The notes below the pieces were generated by a model. That model was not told where the DNA came from. It made no database searches and was given only the letters and a program-made list of their open reading frames with translations. The translations under genes and the position numbers were made by a program. DNA of 64,000 nt from Strongylocentrotus droebachiensis. Lineage: Eukaryota; Echinodermata; Echinoidea; Camarodonta; Strongylocentrotidae. The DNA lies in contig JAVYIG010002535.1 in NCBI GenBank assembly GCA_035222895.1, positions 177,676 through 241,675 on the forward strand, given 5' to 3'. Positions within the stretch are counted from its first letter, which is position 1, and every line of letters starts with the position of its first letter. Of this stretch, positions 36,201 through 46,794 are shown piece by piece.

Positions 36201-39200
36201 TATACTCGTTTGTTATTATATCATATTGTTGTCATTAACTGTTTTTGTTAATATTAATACAATTGCTACTCTTCTTATTAGTATATATGTATTGTCATTA
36301 TGACTATTATTATTATTATTATTCATGTTATTTTATATTTAATATTTACACATTACTTCAGTTGATAACATATAAGGCCTGCATTCTTATTAGACAAATA
36401 CAGGTGTGATATAAGAGCATGTAGAAGTAGTAGTAGTAGTAGTAGTAGTATTGTAAATATATGTATTATTGTTATCATTATTGTTATTATTGTTTTTTTT
36501 ATTATATGATATTATCATTTACTCTTTTGTGTTAATATTAATTCAACTACTATTATTTATTATCATTATTACTATTTTTATTATTATTCAAATCATTTAT
36601 ATTCAATATTTACATTTACACACTACTTCAGTTGATAAGGCCTGCATCATTATTATACAAATACAGATGTGAACAGACTTGAGAGCATGCCAAAAGAACT
36701 GCGACCCTCCATGAGTCCGCAATAATCAGGCAATCGTTGTTTGAGCACGGTCCATTATTTGTTCATGCGCTTTACAAATATAGATCTTTTTTTCTCAGTA
36801 GTTTTTGTTATTGATTCCAAACAATACAAATGAATCTCAGAAATAAAATACAGTTGTTTTTCATGAATTCAAAACATTTCCCTGTAGATTGTACGATTGA
36901 TGAAAACAAAAATGACATCTGTTGTAACATCAAACGAATCACACGCTTGGGAGAGTAGTTGCCCCACCCCCCCCCCCCTCCCTAAACAATTCAAACATGC
37001 TTTATTTCTAATTCGATACCAGTGATGTACACAATATGTTGCCAAAACGACATGATTGTCTGCAGTTTTTTCAGCCCCCCCCCCACAGTTTTTGCTCATT
37101 ACGCCACAGTCAAGACACGCATTGGTTGTATGTTGACCACTCTTAATATGTCTAAACTCCGTGGTATAATACAATGCCAGAAGGTCCCTACAATAACATG
37201 CGTATTTATCTCCCTCTTTTTCATTAACAAAAATAATTTCACACTGGTTTTGTTTTATCCCAAAACCGAGTGGGAAAACGAAGTGTACTATTAGCTTAAT
37301 ATAACCCTGCACTATACATGGATGTAGGATTAAGACCTTATACTACCCCTAGGCCCCTCGGATAGTACGGGCCTAGGCTAATGCTACGTTTACACTATGT
37401 TCCCGGCGGCCACGGCAGCCCCGTTTGCCCGAAACGTAGTACGCCGTGGGATTTAGACCAATTTTATCTCTGGATTCAAGTTTTGTTACGTCTTGCCAAG
37501 TTTTCTCACGGTCTACCACGGTATCCGTGACGGGCCGTGGGGGGAAGGGGATGCTGAGTCCCGGAGGCTCCAAGGCGCACTACGGTTCGGCCCGCGTTCT
37601 ACCACGGATGCCAGAACGTTCCCTCCCGGCCCGTCACGTTCTGATGGGGTCCCTCCCGTTTCCCACGTTCTGATCAAGGTCTGACACGTTTTTCACGTTC
37701 TGTCAAGGCTTTGTACGGATGAAACGTGGACGCAGGGCAGCTTTGGAGCACGTTTGTGCCGGCGGTATAAAAAGAAGGTCTCCCAAGCAATAGCAATCAT
37801 GGTATTCTGAGACCTCGCGTTGTGTCAGACCGTAGTAGAACGCAACGCGCCGTAGCGTGCCGGGCGCTTAAACCGTCCCACTACGGACCACCCCCAAGTT
37901 TTGTTACGGCCTATTACGGACTGTCACGTTTTGTTACGTTCACCCCGGTTTATTACGGCCTACTAGGTTTCTCATCCGCACCGTGACTGCCGTGGCAAAT
38001 TTTTTGACAGTTTAAAAATCTGACACGGTATCCACGGCAATCACGGCCTGTCACGTTTGCCCATACGGTCCCCCGCGTTGTGTCACGTCAATCCCGTTTC
38101 GTCCACGGTGGCCTGAAACGTGGTTGCCGTGGCCGCCGGGAACATAGTGTAAACGTAGCATAAATGTAAGGAAATGTTTGCCAATATCACAAAGGGTTCA
38201 CGTTTATTGTGCCTCTGTGACTCAATCTCTTTTGTGATATCTGTGTGTAGGCAGTTTTCCGGCACTGTCTGGAATTTTACACTAGACCATCAATTCTTCA
38301 GCCAGCCGCTAGTCTCGCTCTGTCAGTGTCTCTCTTTCTTTTGTTCCGCTCAAATTAGCTTAGGCCCTTTTACAATCCTTATCCCTGATATGCGAATACA
38401 GACAGACATGTGTATAAGGATTGCTCAGGTTAAACGAAATAAGCTGGTGGTCTTTATGTACAGGTTCCTATAATATACTACCTGTTTCAATTGAAAATAT
38501 AGTTCGAGGGAAACAAAAAATGTGTTTTCTTTTGTACTTTTCCTTCGTTATATGTGTAAAGCGCCTTTGTGGAAGGACCTGAACCTTTAATATAGGAGAC
38601 ACCATTATTAGTAATATTATTATTATAGTATTATATTTATTGTTGCTGTTATTATGAATTGTCATTATTCATGTATTCATTTACTAATCATTATTAGAAG
38701 GTGTAGTAGTAGCTGTTGCTGTTGTATTACATCATTTACATGAATATGTATTGTTATCTCGTTTGCAAAGGTAAAACGGGCTAACTGGCTGACCTTACCG
38801 GAAGATATCCCGGAGCAAGGTCAATTTGACGCCGTACTTTGCTTAGGAAGCTCGATTTTACACCTCATTGATAAACTGCCTGAGCTCGCCCTCTATCGGA
38901 AATGTTTGACCAACTTCAAGAAGTTTCTTAAACCTGGTGGCGTGCTGCTGATTGATCACAGGAACATAGATTCTATGCTAGATCGAGGGATTGTCGTGAA
39001 TAAGAACGTTTATCATGCGGTAAGTGATATAAAACCTGGAATAAAATTGCATCGTTTAACGAAACCGTTACAACTACAAGTTCTCCGACATCTCATTGCA
39101 AGGCACGTATTAAAGATACTATGTCCCTTTTGCAGCCAACATCGATTTTTTTTTTTAACTTTGCAGGAATTATGAATATGTCGTGTATGGCCTATCTTTG

Positions 39201-41432
39201 AAGTTTCAACGTTAGCAGTGTCCTAATATTCAAATTATGCAAGAAAACCCGTCTACTTACTAGACTTCACTATCAGACACTATTGAGTGACTGACTGGCT
39301 TTTTTCTTTCTTTTGTAATAACATACATAAAATGAGCTCTAAAGGGTACATGAGCATTTGTCTACATTAATAACTCACTTCTTGTAATGGCCAAAATTAA
39401 ACTGGTTGAATCTTTGCGCAACATAAAACGTTCGACCATTTGGTACAATGGTCTGAAAATCAGACTATTACTTACTGGCTCTGTAGCTCTGAAGTCGATT
39501 CGACCACTAATGGTCCTTAGTTTCCCACAAAAAGCCATTTGCAAACCCTTTCGTTATGAGAGAAGTTTTAAATAAATATTGTCTTTCAAATGCCGTTAGA
39601 ATGTAACATTTTCATTTTTTCGACCTGCAAATGGGACATAGTACCTTTAAACTATCAACAGACCCTAACCTTTTTTACGCAATAAAGCATTTGCCGGACC
39701 AAATACATCTAATCTTCTTTGTTTGAATATGATTAACAGGAGGACACACTACCAGGCGTAAGTACGAAAACAATAACCGAAGAGGGCGTCACGTTGCGAG
39801 TTGACATTATTTACGATATGCTGATGAAAGAGGGAGATACTGCCACCAACAACAACAAAATAGAAAAGTAAATATACAGGTTTTTAAAACTTTTTTTGTG
39901 ACACATTTAGGAGGGTATTTACCTGTGACAGTTTCGATGTAGGTTTAATTTGGTGTTATATTTTTGTTACCCGACTGCTAAGAATGCACACGTATGCGTG
40001 TACGTACGCAACAAAGGGACCGACGGCGTAAGTCCTGTCCGAGGAACTTTGTAACGAGGATGAATGCAAGTTATTAATGAGCTATCACACCCTCACATGT
40101 ATATGGTTCAGACATCTCCCGCAGACGTGTACCGGCAGTCTGAAGTTAGCTGCCATTCTTTTTCGACCGCCAGACGTGCCAGAAGACTGCTAAGTTCAGT
40201 TTGCCAGCGTACGTCTGCAGAAGGTATCTGAGCCATATGCATCGAAACTGTCACAGGTTTAATAGCAGATTTGGCATGTGTCACAGAACTATAGTATTCC
40301 CAATACTTCAAACCATCACATACAAAACTCAACGGTCTAAGTTGGTAGTTTGCAAAGACAAAATAAATGATGGCTGAACTTTGAAGCAGTCACATCGCAG
40401 CAAACTACAGTAAAGAAAGTGTGGACACTGCAGATTTGTCTTGGTATTGACAGCTCCCCAAAACTCCAGTCACACCAACCGGACGCCAAACCGAATGACT
40501 ACTAGGCCATTTTCGTAATGTAACCAAAATTAATGCAAACGTCTTTGGGCAGTGCATGGATACGAATTGATTCCATTTACCTGTTACGAATAAATGTATT
40601 TCAATAGTGAGAATGCGAATTGCATATTCATGTAATACGTGTTGCTAGGTAGGGCAAGCATAATGTTTGTCCTACCTAGCAACAAGTAATGTATGCAATA
40701 TGCATTCTGATTATTGAGATACTGTTATTTGTAAATGGTGAATTTTTTTCTCTTATCCTCAAGCAATTTCAATACATATTTGCATTAATAACTCAATGAT
40801 TGAGTGAAACATAAAGGCTAAAACTTAAAGTATATTTAACAGTTCTTCCAGCTTAGTATTATTTTCTTTGCTAAATGGTGAATGGAATCATTCGTACCTA
40901 GGCACTTCTCAGATACGTATGCATTACATTTGGTTACATTACGAAAATAGCTTATTACATTGACCCTAACGGCCACAGATCAGTTGATGTAGAGTCGGTT
41001 TCGAGTTGGTTTGGATGACCGGTGGTCAAGTACATTACAACGGACATTGCCCGGTGGTCAAGTACATTACAACGGACAATGACCGGTGGTCAAGTACATT
41101 ACAACGGACAATGACCGGTGGTCAAGTACATTACAACGGACAATGACCGATGGTCAAGTACATTAAAACGGACATTGCCACTCGACCCACAGACACTGGC
41201 TACCTACAAATGTCTCTGGTTTTATGGTTATATTACGATTATACCCTGATTCTGCTCTTTTATTCACAGGGTAATCATGCCGTTAGCACCGGTCCACGTT
41301 CACAAGTTTACTGCGTTACTCAAGGAGATGTTTGGACCGAAATGCGAATACTCCCTCTACGGCGATCTGCAACGATTGGAGAACGGGAACACAGAAGATG
41401 TAGCCTATTTTCAACACGTTGTACACGAATAG
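30115..41432 (+). CDS. GNMT: Glycine N-methyltransferase-like gene, plus copy (5' end not found)
   Basis: Five exons encode a class I SAM-dependent methyltransferase collinear with vertebrate GNMT, a cytosolic enzyme that methylates glycine to sarcosine and buffers the S-adenosylmethionine pool. Visible landmarks are SAM motif I (VLDVACGSG, then VDSLFLL), an acidic residue after strand 2 (VVSCDDAEAML), NWLTL, FDAVLCLGSS, and GGVLLIDHRN, whose Arg corresponds to the glycine-binding Arg175 of mammalian GNMT. The Asn138 position of mammalian CLGNS is Ser here. The C-terminus (YSLYGDL ... AYFQHVVHE) fits the family. The N-terminal ~25 residues and start codon are not found. Exon 3 lacks a canonical acceptor, so the gene may be a pseudogene or carry a sequence error. 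Confidence 0.85.
31495..31817 (+). pseudogene. Truncated MADF-domain accessory protein of the Harbinger element
   Basis: The ATG at 31495 (AAGATGGCG) opens a Lys/Ala/Glu-rich frame (MAPKKTQNKGSAAS) that breaks near 31690. The next frame carries EERLVEFFSVNPVFFDK, the start of a MADF/Myb-SANT-like DNA-binding domain. The domain stops abruptly at 31817, where sequence changes to the antisense of the transposase gene. This fits an internal deletion between the two convergent genes. Such Myb/MADF proteins normally assist transposase targeting in this superfamily. Confidence 0.65.
31818..33019 (-). pseudogene. Harbinger (HARBI1-like) transposase, broken
   Basis: The minus-strand N-terminal part (33019-32684) has FLxLER-type residues and MDPNLFAELLLRVTPRI. 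About 35 residues normally preceding RVAHNSIS are missing (deletion or frame change near 32690). The core shows the first Asp (GAIDGKHIAI), KRFCSVVLLAIVDA, the second Asp (FIVGDDAF) and the Glu (RRVVENGFGIL). An in-frame TAG at 32133-32131 interrupts it. The triad is preserved but the ORF is not intact. HARBI1-like nuclease assignment is from these motifs. Confidence 0.8.
33476..34656. other. Intron sequence, no gene seen
   Basis: AT-rich GNMT intron 1 sequence with a CT microsatellite near 34088-34100 and (ATT)n near 34280-34310. Confidence 0.5.
34657..34976. mobile_element. Foldback MITE with poly-G/poly-C ends
   Basis: GGGTGTTTCACAAA and ACTAAGATCGACTTTAAGT near the left return as reverse complement at the right (TTAAAGTCGATCTTAGT, TTTGTGAAACACCC). 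The G run at the left and C run at the right extend the pairing. Total about 320 bp with a loop near 34780-34840. Confidence 0.7.
35398..35513 (+). CDS. GNMT: GNMT-like plus copy, exon 2
   Basis: Acceptor CCTTTGCAG and donor TGGG/GTAAGG. Encodes VDSLFLLKHEMEVVSC through KERLGLKDW, i.e. strand 2 and the following helix of the SAM fold. Ends in phase 1. The equivalent minus-copy exon is five codons longer. Confidence 0.9.
35920..35989 (+). pseudogene. Partial duplicate of GNMT-like exon 2
   Basis: About 70 bp matching the 3' part of exon 2, including ATGCTCTCCTACGC and GACTGGG followed by GTAAAA. It has several substitutions and one extra A that shifts the frame; the 5' part and acceptor are missing. 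It lies ~410 bp after the true exon, in the same orientation. Confidence 0.85.
36100..37378. other. Intron sequence with ATT/AGT microsatellites
   Basis: Contains (TAG)n tracts near 36140-36155 and 36428-36452, many ATT repeats, and a ~240-bp direct duplication sharing TTCAGTTGATAA and GCCTGCAT (36358 and 36618 regions). ORFs here are compositional. Confidence 0.55.
37382..38160. mobile_element. PIF/Harbinger-type MITE in GNMT intron 2
   Basis: 779 bp flanked by TAA duplications (37379-37381 and 38161-38163). The terminal inverted repeats, about 37 bp, begin TGCTACGTTTACACTATG. The interior is GC-rich and made of many short repeats such as CACGTTCTG, CCACGG and GTTACG. No coding capacity. 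The TWA duplication suggests mobilisation by a Harbinger transposase. Confidence 0.85.
38769..39019 (+). CDS. GNMT: GNMT-like plus copy, exon 3 (acceptor damaged)
   Basis: Encodes VKRANWLTL, FDAVLCLGSSILHL, LALYRKCLTNFKKFLKP, GGVLLIDHRN and NVYHA, ending in phase 0 at GCG/GTAAGT. Phase 1 from exon 2 and comparison with the minus copy require the exon to start at 38769. The two bases before are AA where AG is expected (TTTGCAA). The only nearby AG, at 38769-38770, would shift the frame into an early TAA. Confidence 0.85.
39740..39867 (+). CDS. GNMT: GNMT-like plus copy, exon 4
   Basis: Acceptor GATTAACAG and donor AAAA/GTAAAT. Encodes EDTLPGVSTK, VTLRVDIIYDML and an Asn-rich loop, ending in phase 2. 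128 nt, versus 176 nt in the minus copy, the extra being mostly in the Asn/Gly-rich loop. Confidence 0.85.
40509..40948. mobile_element. Palindromic MITE in GNMT intron 4
   Basis: Begins ATTTTCGTAATGTAACC and ends with its reverse complement. Pairing continues with interruptions to a central hairpin TTGCTAGGTAGG/CCTACCTAGCAA near 40642-40682. 440 bp. A target duplication was not identified. Confidence 0.75.
41021..41179 (+). repeat. 32-bp minisatellite, about five copies
   Basis: Unit GGTGGTCAAGTACATTACAA plus 12 nt ending in GACC. The copies differ at one to three positions. It ends about 90 bp before the last GNMT-like exon. Confidence 0.95.
41270..41432 (+). CDS. GNMT: GNMT-like plus copy, terminal exon
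   Basis: Acceptor TTATTCACAG. Encodes VIMPLAPVHVHKF, LLKEMFGPKCEYSLYGDL and VAYFQHVVHE, then TAG at 41430-41432. Exactly 163 nt, the same as the minus copy's terminal exon. A possible AATAAA lies near 41843. Confidence 0.9.
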
Positions 41433-41919
41433 ACTAGTTTAGACATAGTTCATTTACAAGTGACCCCAAAATATCCACAATATAATTTTTGTTAAACATG
41501 GAAAAGTCCTGCTCTGTACATTTCAGAATAATCGCTGCCAACATGATGGAGGTGCTTCATGAATCATACCTTTTTGTTTGCCCTCTTGACCAAATCCTTT
41601 CATCTGTGTATCAACAAATTTACTGTCGATGAATTAACGATTAACAACAAAACAATCTATCATGAACAAAGAAGTATTATCCTTCTTAATGCGTACAATA
41701 GACCTTTATCTGCCCATGTGCATATATTATAAGTTTCATTAAAAATGTAATGACGATGGGGTCCGTCGCAATAGATTGACAGCCCATGAAACCGATTGCA
41801 ATGGCAAAAGTACCACGAGGAGGGCAGCCCGAGTTTTTAAATAAAATTTGTGAAATCAAAAAGTTTCAAAAAGATCCAGAAGATCGACGGTCACTTGCGC
41901 AACAGCCAGGAGACGATCC

Positions 41920-42066
41920 GGGACTCGTTTCATAAAACTTGTCATCAGTGACAAATGACAGTTTTTGTTACAAGCTACTGAAATCCTTACTTCTGATTGG
42001 ATATCAGCAGATTTGTCACTGATTTTTGTCATTTGTCATTGAAAAAAGGCTTTGTGAAACGGGCCC
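41920..42066. mobile_element. Small foldback MITE
   Basis: GGGACTCGTTTCATAAA at the left pairs with TTTGTGAAACGGGCCCC at the right, and GTGACAAATGACA pairs internally with TGTCATTTGTCA-type sequence. About 147 bp. Confidence 0.7.
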
Positions 42067-45031
42067 CAGATCGAAGAAAAACCCAAATTAAACAACCACC
42101 CCACCTCTCCCTCCCCACAGGAAAAAAAAAATGAGGAAAGATAGAACGACAGAAAGATTTTGGGCTGTCTGTGTAGCGAACACTCTTTAAAGTTGAAATG
42201 TGGATAGAAAGCCGGCAAGACCGAAACTATCGGTCTCATGAGCACTGCTACTGAAGCGGTACTACAACGCTTTGTACTCCTACTCCAACTAATACTATTT
42301 CTACCACATGTACTACTGCTGCAACAACTAAGAAGAAGACAAAAAAGAGAAAAAGGAAGAACGAGAAGAGAAAGAAGAGGGGAAGGCGGCGGGGGAGCAA
42401 GAATGTCGTCAAAGTTACAACTCATTTCTTCTTTACTACTCTCTACTACAAATTTTAGGTTACACCATTTAATCTGTGTGGTTGTACTGAAGTGTCGTCG
42501 AAAATATTTAGTATGATTTCATATGAAATTACGATTTGTATATTTTGTAATACAAATATCTTGTAACTATGAATGTACCGATAATGATTTTTTTTATTTA
42601 CCTGGCTGCATCCGCGATAAACATACACGTGGCCACATCCACAATAAACATACAGGGTGTACATGTATTTAGAAATACATAGATTTCGTATATTTTAGAG
42701 TGTTCCAGATACACAATATCTGTTTGTAAATGTATTTATACATGCATTGAATCAATTTTTAATATTTAAAACGTAATAAATGACAGTGCAAAGAAGAATG
42801 TATACGGTAGTTCATTGTGTTTATTCATTCGCGTTTCAATTCAGGTTGAAAACAAAGTGGAGTTCTGGTCAAGACAAAGAATAATTTGTGATTTTTCTCA
42901 TTAAAAAAAAAATTGTATGTTTGAAAGAAAGAAAGCCTTGATAATGACATAAAAAAAATCATTAAACAGATTGCTTTGCAAATTCCTTTATAGGCAGGAT
43001 TATTTATAGGACAAAACAAATGCCGGAAGTGTTTGGCCGGACCTTACATTCATGTAATGTGTGTCCCGAATTTTCCATTACCATTACCATGGTGTGCAGT
43101 TCATGTGCCTTTCATGATCATTGATGATTCCAAAATCAACAGAGTATACCAAAGTTTGTTTGTATTTCATAAACAAATTACTTCTAGATGGTTTATTAAT
43201 GAGTATTGACCAGAATTTGACTCTATCTTGAGTGTAATAACTGCACTTCGTGACTTGTTTTTGTCTTCCTTTGAACATTATTCATTTATTTATTTGTTGA
43301 ATGTTTTTTTTATTTTATACATTGATGAACTAAGACTCGGGAGTAATTGTCACCAGAGTAAATGTCAGATGGCCCTATATTCATCGATAATAACAACATA
43401 ATACATGTAACAACATAATGATAATTTAATAACAATGATAGTTTAATAAAAATGATAATAATAATAATAATGATTATGATATTGATGACTATAATGATTA
43501 TAATAATGATTAATAATAATTATGATACACTGTAATGAAAATAATAAGAAGAATATTACTATTACTACATGTACTACTGCTGCTGCTAGTACTTCTACAA
43601 TTATTACTACAACCATTATTTAGTAATAATGTTTTATATTTATATATCGCATTACATGATACATTTCAATGCACATTACATTATATACAATAATAATATA
43701 TATTTCTACCTATACAATACTTTCCAGAACTTCAGGAGAGTTGGTTCAGCGATTGTTGAAAATTTAAATGCGCTCTCTGGCCAAAATGTTTTCCCAGAAT
43801 TAGGATTACAGTTTTAATCGAAAAGAGTTATTGAGCAGGTTTTGATAGCCAAATTCTATTTGAAAATACAAATGTATGAGCATGTATCGATTACAGATCA
43901 ATCCATGTTATTCAATGCATTCAAATCGTTCTAACTATTGGGGCCATTCTGGGGTCTTTGACCACAATTAACTGACTGTTTGCATGATTTCTATCAACAA
44001 CAACAAGAAAAGAGAAAATCAAAAAAGCCTAAAAAAAGATGTTGTATTGCCCTTTAGGTTTTTTCTTTCTTTTTCTCCCTCTTTGGGCTGATATTTCTCA
44101 GTTCATTGTTTAATACATTTTGTTCTCTATTTCCTAAAAAACCGTAACAGTTTGTTGGGGTCGGTCGCAAAAGGCAATACAACATCTTTTGTTTTAACAC
44201 CTAATAAAAGGGTAAATACTTTGTTATTACTTTATATTTTAATTCTCCATTCAATCAGTTTTCCATTTGGATTTTCATTGGATAGGGTATTTAATGATTT
44301 TATTAGACCGATTTATTTGTATGAATTGAGACAGCATTGGAGGAAAAGTAATGAATTAGTGCGTCAAAAAATACATGACTTAGAGTCTTAGAGCGATGAA
44401 AGTAGTCTGATATGCAATGTCAATTAGTAAATAGTGACCGCCTCTTACACCCCTCCCCACCACTACGCCTCTCTTTTATTCAGGGTCTTCCTCCTTAAGT
44501 TTGGTTTTTAAAATAAAGTTTTGAGTATTTACATAGCATACAAATGCACCAGTAAGTTTATTAAGCGTCCACCGCCCGCTACCTTTATTGGGACCACCTG
44601 CTTTATTTTTATTTTTTAATTAAAAAACATGAAAAACATACCGCTAAAGTAATCTTTTCTTGAAGTTACAACTAAAGAAACAAAATGCCGACGGCCATCT
44701 TGAGAAATAGCCCGACTGTCAGGGAAAATGAAGAGCACATTTTGTGTGTGTGTGTGTCCCAAAATTTGAAAATTTGGCCGATCGATATTTTGTTTCGTTG
44801 GTGGCGGGGGGGGGGGGGGGGGGTGGGGGGGGGGGGGGGGGGAGGTGGTAAGGTCAGCTTTTTGGGGTCACCCATTACCACAATTTTTTTTTAATTTTTT
44901 TTATTTCTTAATTAAAACAAAATGAAGGGGGGGGGGGGGTTCCTCCAAAACACATATACAACAAGTGTAAGGGGGGTTTCAACCCCCCCCCCCTGCGTAC
45001 GCGCCTTATTGCAACACATATCATATTCCAT
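42067..45031. other. Intergenic between the convergent GNMT-like genes, no gene seen
   Basis: Contains AT-rich (ATA/ATG)n tracts at 43430-43640, a small inverted repeat around AGATGTTGTATTGCC (44038 and 44170), and a ~40-bp G run near 44804-44842. Short ORFs at 43629-43817 and 44152-44391 have no recognisable domain. Confidence 0.45.
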
Positions 45032-45806
45032 CTTAACCCTAATAAGGCCGGGGGGCCATTATGGCCCCCCCCCTTCCACGTTTTTTCTGATTGTTCGAGA
45101 ACGCATATGGATGGCGCCTCGCCGCTCGCTGACTTTTTTCTTTAGAGTCTTGCGCATCTTTAAAAAAAAAAAAAAAAAAAAATCGGACCTATAGTTACAA
45201 GGTCACGTGACCTTTTGTCTTTGCATGTCAGCCCGAAAATCGCTCATTTTTGTGATTTGTGTACAAAACATATGGAAATGTAATTTTTCCTAAAAATAGA
45301 TCAAACATTGGTTATTGGGTCTTGTTTAAAGTTTAGGTGGTTGTTTTGGTAGTCAAAATAGTTGAAATGTAGGAAGAAATGAAGAAAAAAAACAAAACAA
45401 TAACATAAATAAGTTAAAAAAACAATGAAATACATAAGAAATTATCAAAACAAGAGATAACATAAGGAATAAGCTGGCTCTTCCAATTTTTTTTTGTCGT
45501 ATTATTGTTCCAAATGGTCTAATGAATATATGTAGTGAAAAAGAATGCTTAAATATGAATAATATAGGATTTATGGGTAAAAATGTGATTTATGACGTTA
45601 TTTGCATAAATTACCATAAATATGCAAATGAGGATTTATTTCAAAAAATTGAAATTATCATATTGTTCTATACACTTCACTTGACATGTGTGCAAATTTT
45701 CGCGGAGATCGGCCGTTTCACGGCCGAGATCTTAGGGGGGGCATAATGCCCCCCCCCCCCCCCGGCCGTAGTAAGACTTCAAATAGCCCGGCCTTATTAG
45801 GGTTAA
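45032..45806. mobile_element. Candidate MITE with TTAACCCTAATAAGGCC termini
   Basis: CTTAACCCTAATAAGGCCGG at the left recurs inverted at the right. Both ends carry adjacent G and C homopolymers (45049-45071 and 45734-45764). 775 bp. No coding region and no clear target duplication. Confidence 0.6.
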
Positions 45807-46341
45807 GTACGACAATGCTCTTTTAGAGGGATGTACTATAATGGAAGAAGAAACAAACGGTGATAACAGCACATTGCACCTCATGTACACCTCATCATTA
45901 ATCAAAACATGTTTTATTTTCCCATGAATTGGATAATACACCATTGACATTCACACATGACCGACCGCCTAAATATCATCAAACATGATCCATCCTTTAA
46001 AAAAAATGAAGAATTTACTCTCTACAATACAATGCAATTTGCAACATGTTGCTTTTGGCTTCATGGTAAAAAAAAATTACAAGAGATATATCAACGCTCA
46101 AAGATTTTTCACCTCTTCCCAGAACTCAACCTTCTCTTTAACCTCTTCAACTGGAGATCCCTTTATTAAAATCAAAGCAATAAAGAGACTCAACGTTTTC
46201 TAACCTCGATTGTTTGTGTTAGTTTATTACAGTTTCATACGTTACCAATACAAAGGCATTCGATAGAATACAAATATTAATACTACTAATAATAGCTAGT
46301 TCTTATATAGCGCCCTCTCAAGGCGCTTTACAGAAAAATGC

Positions 46342-46611
46342 TTGATACAACAACTAAGAGTAGGTAACTGTAGTTTAAATTATTACCTTTTTCAAATTAA
46401 CCAACACGATACTGGTCTTTGTGAAGTTTGTCAAGAAGATGAAACAATTAAACATTTTATTTTCTATTGTACAAAATACGACAAAGATAGACGTCTCTTA
46501 AAAGAAAGGATTAAATTGAACAACCCCAATCTGAAACAATTATTGATGTCTAACCCAATTTTTACTCGTGAATTATTGGGTTACATATACGATACTAATC
46601 GTTTTAGATAG
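46342..46611 (+). pseudogene. LINE C-terminal fragment
   Basis: An 89-residue frame has the LRVGNCSLNYYLFQI and CEVCQEDETIKHFIFYCTKY pattern typical of the C-terminus (after RNase H) of non-LTR retrotransposon ORF2. It ends in TAG. A SINE-like tail (TATATAGCGCC ... GGCGCTTTACAG) precedes it at 46295-46335, and a ~34-nt T run follows at 46758-46791. Confidence 0.55.
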
Positions 46612-46614
46612 CTT

Positions 46615-46754
46615 TTAAAGCTATCAGGGATCCCCTTAACTTATGTCGATCCTGTAATAATATATAAAATGAAGTATTTGCGGTTTTTCCATGAACAATT
46701 GCAACTAACTCCCATCTCGCCTATTATGTGCATTTTATGCAATTTTAATATTGC

Positions 46755-46794
<40 letters not shown>

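Noticed and set aside
37022-37684. Several overlapping ORFs
   Set aside because: They fall in intron and MITE sequence with homopolymers; no domain or splice support.
41021-41179. CRISPR-like regular repeats
   Set aside because: Repeats are directly abutting 32-bp units without unique spacers, and the genome is eukaryotic.
43730-43817. Possible exon after TACTTTCCAG
   Set aside because: Short, no homology recognised and no partner exon.
44152-44391. 79-codon ORF ending RQKIHDLES
   Set aside because: No recognisable motif; may be a retroelement fragment but nothing supports it.
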